In this document: positions 61,075-64,000 of the stretch, piece after piece
Numbering within the stretch: position 1 is the stretch's first letter
How the letters are laid out: each line of letters begins with the position of its first letter
Assembly (NCBI GenBank): GCA_964531025.1
Contig: CAZHDY010000001.1
Span: forward strand, 186,001 to 250,000
Direction: 5' to 3'
Length of the DNA stretch: 64,000 nucleotides
DNA from: CALMEC01 sp964531025
GTDB taxonomy: Bacteria > Actinomycetota > Thermoleophilia > Miltoncostaeales > Miltoncostaeaceae
Made by a program: the position numbers and the translations under genes
The notes under the pieces: generated by a model
Told to the model about the DNA's origin: nothing
Seen by the model: the letters and a program-made list of their open reading frames with translations, nothing else
Database searches by the model: none

Positions 61075-61542
61075 GTGCATCGAACATTCCTCGGTGAGTT
61101 CGCGTCCGTCGCGGTCATCGCATTCACCACGCTGGCCGTACTGGGCGGCGGCGCATGGATCGTCGCGTCGATCACCGCGATCGCCATCGTGGGGCTCGCC
61201 CTCTACGAGGTCCGGACGGACTCCGGCGTGCCACGCCGAGGGATCATCGCCGCCACCGTCACCGCCGCGGTCCTGGCCGCGGTTTGGCACCCGGCGTTCG
61301 TGGTGGCCGTCGCCACAGGCGCCGCGATGATGGCGGCCACGCCACGTCCGGCACGCCGCGGGCGCTCGGCACACGCACGCCGCCGTCGAGCCGCCTTGAC
61401 CGGCGAACATATGTTCGCTAGGGTTGTTGCATCAGCTAGATCAGATACCTCTCGTTCCGAAGGGGGTTTCATCGATGACGACGCAGCACTCCCAACCAAA
61501 CGAGACCGGGTTCTCGCTCCGCCTCTTGAACCACGCCTGTGA
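61075..61542 (+). CDS. hypothetical small membrane protein
   Basis: This 155-residue protein has hydrophobic segments at about 8-45 (VAVIAFTTLAVLGGG; IVASITAIAIVGLALYEV) and 57-87 (IIAATVTAAVLAAVW; AFVVAVATGAAMMA), then a basic stretch (RRGRSAHARRRRAAL) and a hydrophilic tail. It starts with GTG and a GAGAAGG ribosome site. The last 45 codons run through the LexA-box promoter and into the next gene, so the true C terminus may differ from the family. I do not recognise it. Confidence 0.55.
   Translation: MHRTFLGEFASVAVIAFTTLAVLGGGAWIVASITAIAIVGLALYEVRTDSGVPRRGIIAATVTAAVLAAVWHPAFVVAVATGAAMMAATPRPARRGRSAHARRRRAALTGEHMFARVVASARSDTSRSEGGFIDDDAALPTKRDRVLAPPLEPRL
61396..61424 (+). promoter_or_regulatory. 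SOS promoter with a perfect LexA box
   Basis: TTGACC (61396-61401) and TAGGGT (61419-61424) are spaced by exactly 17 bases. The spacer contains the perfect 14-base palindrome CGAACATATGTTCG (61404-61417), which matches the Gram-positive LexA consensus CGAAC-N4-GTTCG. Bound LexA would block RNA polymerase directly. Confidence 0.88.
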
Positions 61543-61888
61543 CGGCGCGGCGAGTCTCCGCGATTCCCTGATCCGTCAGGGCATGCGCCCTCAGCATGTG
61601 GCCCGCGCCGCGGGAGTGTCCCTCCGCACCTTGGCCAACTGCACCGACGGAGCACGCACGCGCCGCGGGATGCTGGTGCGCCTCGCCGGACTCGCGGTGA
61701 TCGTCGATCAGCTCGTCGACCGGGGAATCCCGGTCTCCGTGCTCTGGAGCCCGCGGACGGTCGAGGTGGACCGCGTCATCCAGGGAATCCGGGCACAGTC
61801 GCCCATCGCGGCAAAGCTGGTGGACGCGCTCGACGCGATGCCGACGTCCCGGGATGACACACAGCTGAGCTTCCCCATGGCCGCCTGA
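61475..61888 (+). CDS. LexA-controlled small HTH-like protein
   Basis: This 137-residue protein has a probable helix-turn-helix (about 34-60: QGMRPQHVARAAGVSLRTLA) and a second helical half with VDQLVDRGIPVSVLWSPRTV. It has no known enzyme motif. ATG 61475 follows the GAAGGGGG ribosome site. The perfect LexA box in its promoter makes it a DNA-damage-inducible gene. A role as an SOS regulator or DNA-binding checkpoint factor is inference. Confidence 0.75.
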   Translation: MTTQHSQPNETGFSLRLLNHACDGAASLRDSLIRQGMRPQHVARAAGVSLRTLANCTDGARTRRGMLVRLAGLAVIVDQLVDRGIPVSVLWSPRTVEVDRVIQGIRAQSPIAAKLVDALDAMPTSRDDTQLSFPMAA

Positions 61889-61986
61889 CATCACCGGCGT
61901 GGTCCGGATCCCGTCAGGGACCCGGATCGACGGGAATTCGCGGCCGGCCTCGTCATGCGCCCGAGCATGGCCGTTCCGGGGGCGGG

Positions 61987-62400
61987 TCAGATCGGAGGGA
62001 TCTCGGGATCCTTCGAGTATGAACGGTGCAGCGTCTCGTGTGCTGCGGCAATCCACTGCGCCACCCGACGCGGATCAGGAGAGGATCCCATGGAGACCTC
62101 TGCCATCCGTGCGGCCAGATCACGTGGCCGACTGTAGGCCAGGTCCTCCACGGACGTGAGCCCGACCTCCACAAGATGATCCGCCGCATCCGGATCGACG
62201 CCATCGACCCCGACGAGGATCGCGATGCTCGTCCAACGTATGACGTCCTCCGCCGAGACCCCCACCGCCGTCGAGACGGCCGCACGGGTCTCGTCAGTGG
62301 ACCCCGCCGCGATCAGATCGGGAAGCGTCCCGATCCCCGCTCCATGCAGTGCCGCGACGTGCCTCTCGGTGATTCCGCGCAGTTGCGCGATGGTGGTCAT
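61987..62400 (-). CDS. DUF4332 / helix-hairpin-helix protein
   Basis: This 137-residue helical protein has two helix-hairpin-helix-like repeats: GITERHVAALHGAGIGTLPD and HLVEVGLTSVEDLAYSRPRD. DUF4332 proteins use this fold to bind DNA without sequence preference, but the role of the family is not established. It is convergent with the LexA-controlled gene. Confidence 0.75.
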   Translation of the reverse strand: MTTIAQLRGITERHVAALHGAGIGTLPDLIAAGSTDETRAAVSTAVGVSAEDVIRWTSIAILVGVDGVDPDAADHLVEVGLTSVEDLAYSRPRDLAARMAEVSMGSSPDPRRVAQWIAAAHETLHRSYSKDPEIPPI

Positions 62401-62460
62401 GGAGCCTCTCCGTCAACGATGCCGTCGATACCCACCTCAGATCGGCACGTTCTGATGCGG

Positions 62461-62853
62461 TCATGAGACCCGAGGGCCGGACACGAGGCGGACTCGGAGT
62501 TCCAGACCGGCGATACCGACGATCTCGACCTCCGATCCCGCGGGGCACGGAACATCCGAGACCGCATGCCACCGTTCACCGTCCATGATCACCTGGCCAT
62601 CGGGATCGAGCGCTGTCGCGGCGACTGCGATCCGACCGATCATCCGTTCCCTTCCCACCTCTGGATGTCGGCGCCGACTCCACCGCACGAACACATAGGT
62701 CTCAACCGCCTCGTAGACCGCGCCGCCGACGATGATCACCCATCGCAGCGCACCGTCGAAGAAGGTGAAGGCGACCACCGCTGCGACGACGAGCCCCATG
62801 GCCTCCATCCCTTCCGTGGCACGCCGGCGCCGCTGATCGAGAAGCCGCGGCAC
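62461..62853 (-). CDS. NfeD-like membrane protein
   Basis: This 130-residue protein has a hydrophobic N-terminal part (MGLVVAAVVAFTFFDGALRW, VIIVGGAVYEAVETYVFV) and a C-terminal OB-fold-like domain (GRIAVAATALDPDGQVIMDG; VEIVGIAGLELRVRLV), as in short NfeD proteins. NfeD proteins usually partner stomatin-type proteins, but none is here. The first 15-18 residues may not belong, and ATG at about 62808 is an alternative start. Confidence 0.7.
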   Translation of the reverse strand: MPRLLDQRRRRATEGMEAMGLVVAAVVAFTFFDGALRWVIIVGGAVYEAVETYVFVRWSRRRHPEVGRERMIGRIAVAATALDPDGQVIMDGERWHAVSDVPCPAGSEVEIVGIAGLELRVRLVSGPRVS

Positions 62854-62920
62854 TCACCCGCCGATTGAGATTCTCCACCGGCCTCCACAGCACTGCGGCC
62901 CACAGCCGGCGTCGGGCCCG

Positions 62921-62958
62921 AGATGGTTGATTCCACCGAGTGTGGAATCAACCATCTA
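62921..62958 (-). repeat. palindromic element copy 7 (minimal hairpin)
   Basis: A perfect 16-bp stem is present: AGATGGTTGATTCCAC (62921-62936) with GTGGAATCAACCATCT (62942-62957), and a 5-base loop (CGAGT). The adjacent CTA at 62956-62958 is the TAG stop codon of the OmpA-like gene. It is the outer stem of copy 4 without the interior. Confidence 0.85.
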
Positions 62959-63567
62959 GCTCATGAGCTTGAACTCGACACGCCGATTCTTCTTCCGGAG
63001 TTCCTCGGTGGTGTCGTTGGGCTCGACCGGGTTCTGGGATCCGTACCCGACGGCCTTCAGGCGTGCGGCCGCGATCCCCTTGCCGTTGATGTACTTCACG
63101 ACCGCCTCGGCGCGCTGCTGGCTGATCTCCTGGTTCTTCGCGGCGTCGCCCTGAGTGTCGGTGTGCCCCCCGACCTCGGCCTTCACATCCATGTTCTGAG
63201 CCAGGATGGTGGCCACGGCGTCCAGTGTCTTCTCGCCTTCCGGGGTGAGGGTGGTCTCGCCCGTCGCGAACGGGATACCGCCCGCCTGCGTCACCACGCG
63301 ATTGATCTCGGCGATCACCGTCTGACCCTGTGCGTCGGCCGTGCCGGTCTGCCCGGTGTCGGTGGTACCCGTTCCCGTCGTGTTGGTCACGGGACCGGCC
63401 GCCGGCTCGTCGTCCCCGCACCCCTTCGCCACACCGGCGATGATGAGGGCGAGCACCATCAGCGCGAGCAGCACGATCCATCCGGCGGGACCGCTCGAGG
63501 AGTGCTGAGGTTCGCGTGCTGTGGTCAAAGTCTTCCCCAATCGCCGTGGGAACCGAGGTTGCGACAT
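62956..63567 (-). CDS. OmpA-family protein with one N-terminal membrane span
   Basis: This 203-residue protein has a membrane span at about 29-47 (GWIVLLALMVLALIIAGVAK), a low-complexity linker (Gly/Thr-rich), and a C-terminal OmpA domain (about 95-200) with the peptidoglycan-binding pattern GGHTDTQGDAAKNQEISQQR and GYGSQNPVEPNDTTEELRKK. It would tether the membrane to the wall. TAAGAT overlaps ATG 63567, so the true start may be TTG 63537 or 63525. Confidence 0.85.
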   Translation of the reverse strand: MSQPRFPRRLGKTLTTAREPQHSSSGPAGWIVLLALMVLALIIAGVAKGCGDDEPAAGPVTNTTGTGTTDTGQTGTADAQGQTVIAEINRVVTQAGGIPFATGETTLTPEGEKTLDAVATILAQNMDVKAEVGGHTDTQGDAAKNQEISQQRAEAVVKYINGKGIAAARLKAVGYGSQNPVEPNDTTEELRKKNRRVEFKLMS

Positions 63568-63676
63568 CTTATCGTTGGCCTCGGAAGCCCTGATTCCTTG
63601 CGGTCACGGGACCACGAAAGTCGGTCGCGTGTGAAAGAAATTGCACGATCCCCTGTACCGGACGGGTCAACCGGGC

Positions 63677-63682
63677 TACACT
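63677..63682 (+). promoter_or_regulatory. -10 element upstream of the sigma factor gene
   Basis: TACACT lies about 140-150 bases before the first sigma codons. TGTACC at 63654 is a weak -35 with a 17-base spacer. Confidence 0.35.
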
Positions 63683-63815
63683 CCCTCGGAGCGAAGGTCA
63701 GCGGACCGCGATCTCCAGGATCTTCGCGGACCATCGGGGGACTGTTCTCCACGAGGTGACCGCCGCTGAGCGATGCGGCGTGTCACGAGGACGGTGCCGA
63801 ACTTCGGAGTAAAGG

Positions 63816-64000
63816 ACGGACGCGACGGGACTGCAAGAGCTGATCGACCAAGGCGAGCTGCAGGCGCTCATCGCGCGCGGTCAGGAGCTTGGCTTCCTGA
63901 GCGTCGAGGAGGTCGGTGAGGCACTCGACGCCATCAACGTCGATGCAACCTCACAGGCCGAGCTGTACCAGCACCTCGACGAGCTCGGGGTCGATATCGT
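63816..64000 (+). CDS. rpoD: primary sigma factor RpoD, N-terminal part (runs off the window)
   Basis: The frame LQELIDQGELQALIARGQEL, then GFLSVEEVGEALDAINVD and LYQHLDELGVDIV, is region 1.1 of a primary sigma factor. In frame, TAA occurs at 63810-63812 and no ATG, GTG or TTG follows inside the window. The best-placed non-standard codons are ACG 63816 (six bases after GGAG) and CTG 63831. The rest lies beyond 64000. Confidence 0.72.

Noticed and set aside
1..64000. CRISPR arrays, insertion sequences, prophage or rRNA genes
   Set aside because: No regularly spaced direct repeats, transposase or integrase motifs, phage structural genes or rRNA segments were found. The palindromic elements are irregularly scattered singles and not arrays.

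Overview
The window is about 64 kb of very GC-rich bacterial chromosome, densely packed with core genes and with no phage, transposase, CRISPR array or rRNA operon that I can see. Several traits point to a Gram-positive, actinobacterial lineage: the rpmF-plsX-acpP-rnc-smc-ftsY order, zinc-type L28 and L32, a fused PafB-PafC-like WYL regulator, a perfect Gram-positive-type LexA box, and many promoters with TANNNT placed 6-8 bases before a start codon, which suggests leaderless mRNAs. The futalosine-pathway enzyme MqnE and the DUF3352, DUF4332 and OmpA-like proteins make a deep branch such as Thermoleophilia plausible. That placement is inference. Layout: 0.1-2.3 kb holds an acidic zinc-ribbon protein, a methyltransferase, tRNA-Asn and a divergent MarR/monooxygenase-fold pair. 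2.4-7.7 kb holds trpA, trpB and trpF overlapping a GAF histidine kinase on the minus strand, with two response regulators on the plus strand. 7.8-14.8 kb holds corA, a HIT protein, a phosphohexomutase, an ABC exporter pair, mqnE and two small proteins. 14.8-19.2 kb holds a hypothetical protein, a Nudix hydrolase, a small protein and the 715-residue WYL regulator. 19.2-38.5 kb is a long minus-strand housekeeping block: recG, rsmD, coaD, a coiled-coil gene, DUF177, rpmF, plsX, acpP, rnc, smc, ftsY, ffh, rpsP, khpA, rimM, trmD, rplS and rnhB, then comM-dprA. yraN faces rnhB from the plus strand. 38.6-41.0 kb holds rpmB, a methyltransferase with a DUF2249 partner, and a divergent SufR-like regulator. 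41.0-48.8 kb is a def-fmt-rsmB-rpe-ribD-ribE-ribBA-ribH operon (translation start, rRNA modification, riboflavin). 49.2-58.8 kb holds priA, a 30-residue membrane peptide gene, metK, a DUF3352 lipoprotein and aroA-cmk-plsC-der. 58.9-64 kb holds a glutaredoxin-membrane protein-hydrolase operon, a candidate structured RNA with a clear intrinsic terminator, a LexA-controlled small HTH gene, DUF4332, NfeD-like and OmpA-like genes, and the first codons of the primary sigma factor. The most unusual feature is a dispersed family of palindromic elements near 6.3, 7.7, 12.4, 40.9, 54.7, 60.7 and 62.9 kb. Their ends read TAGATG...CATCTA. Five begin on the TAG stop codon of the preceding gene. The outer stem comes in different sequence versions that keep base pairing, while inner segments related to GTGGATGTGGGGTGCGTCAC are shared by the three best long copies. 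This looks like a structured RNA/terminator family or a MITE-like repeat, and I do not recognise it.
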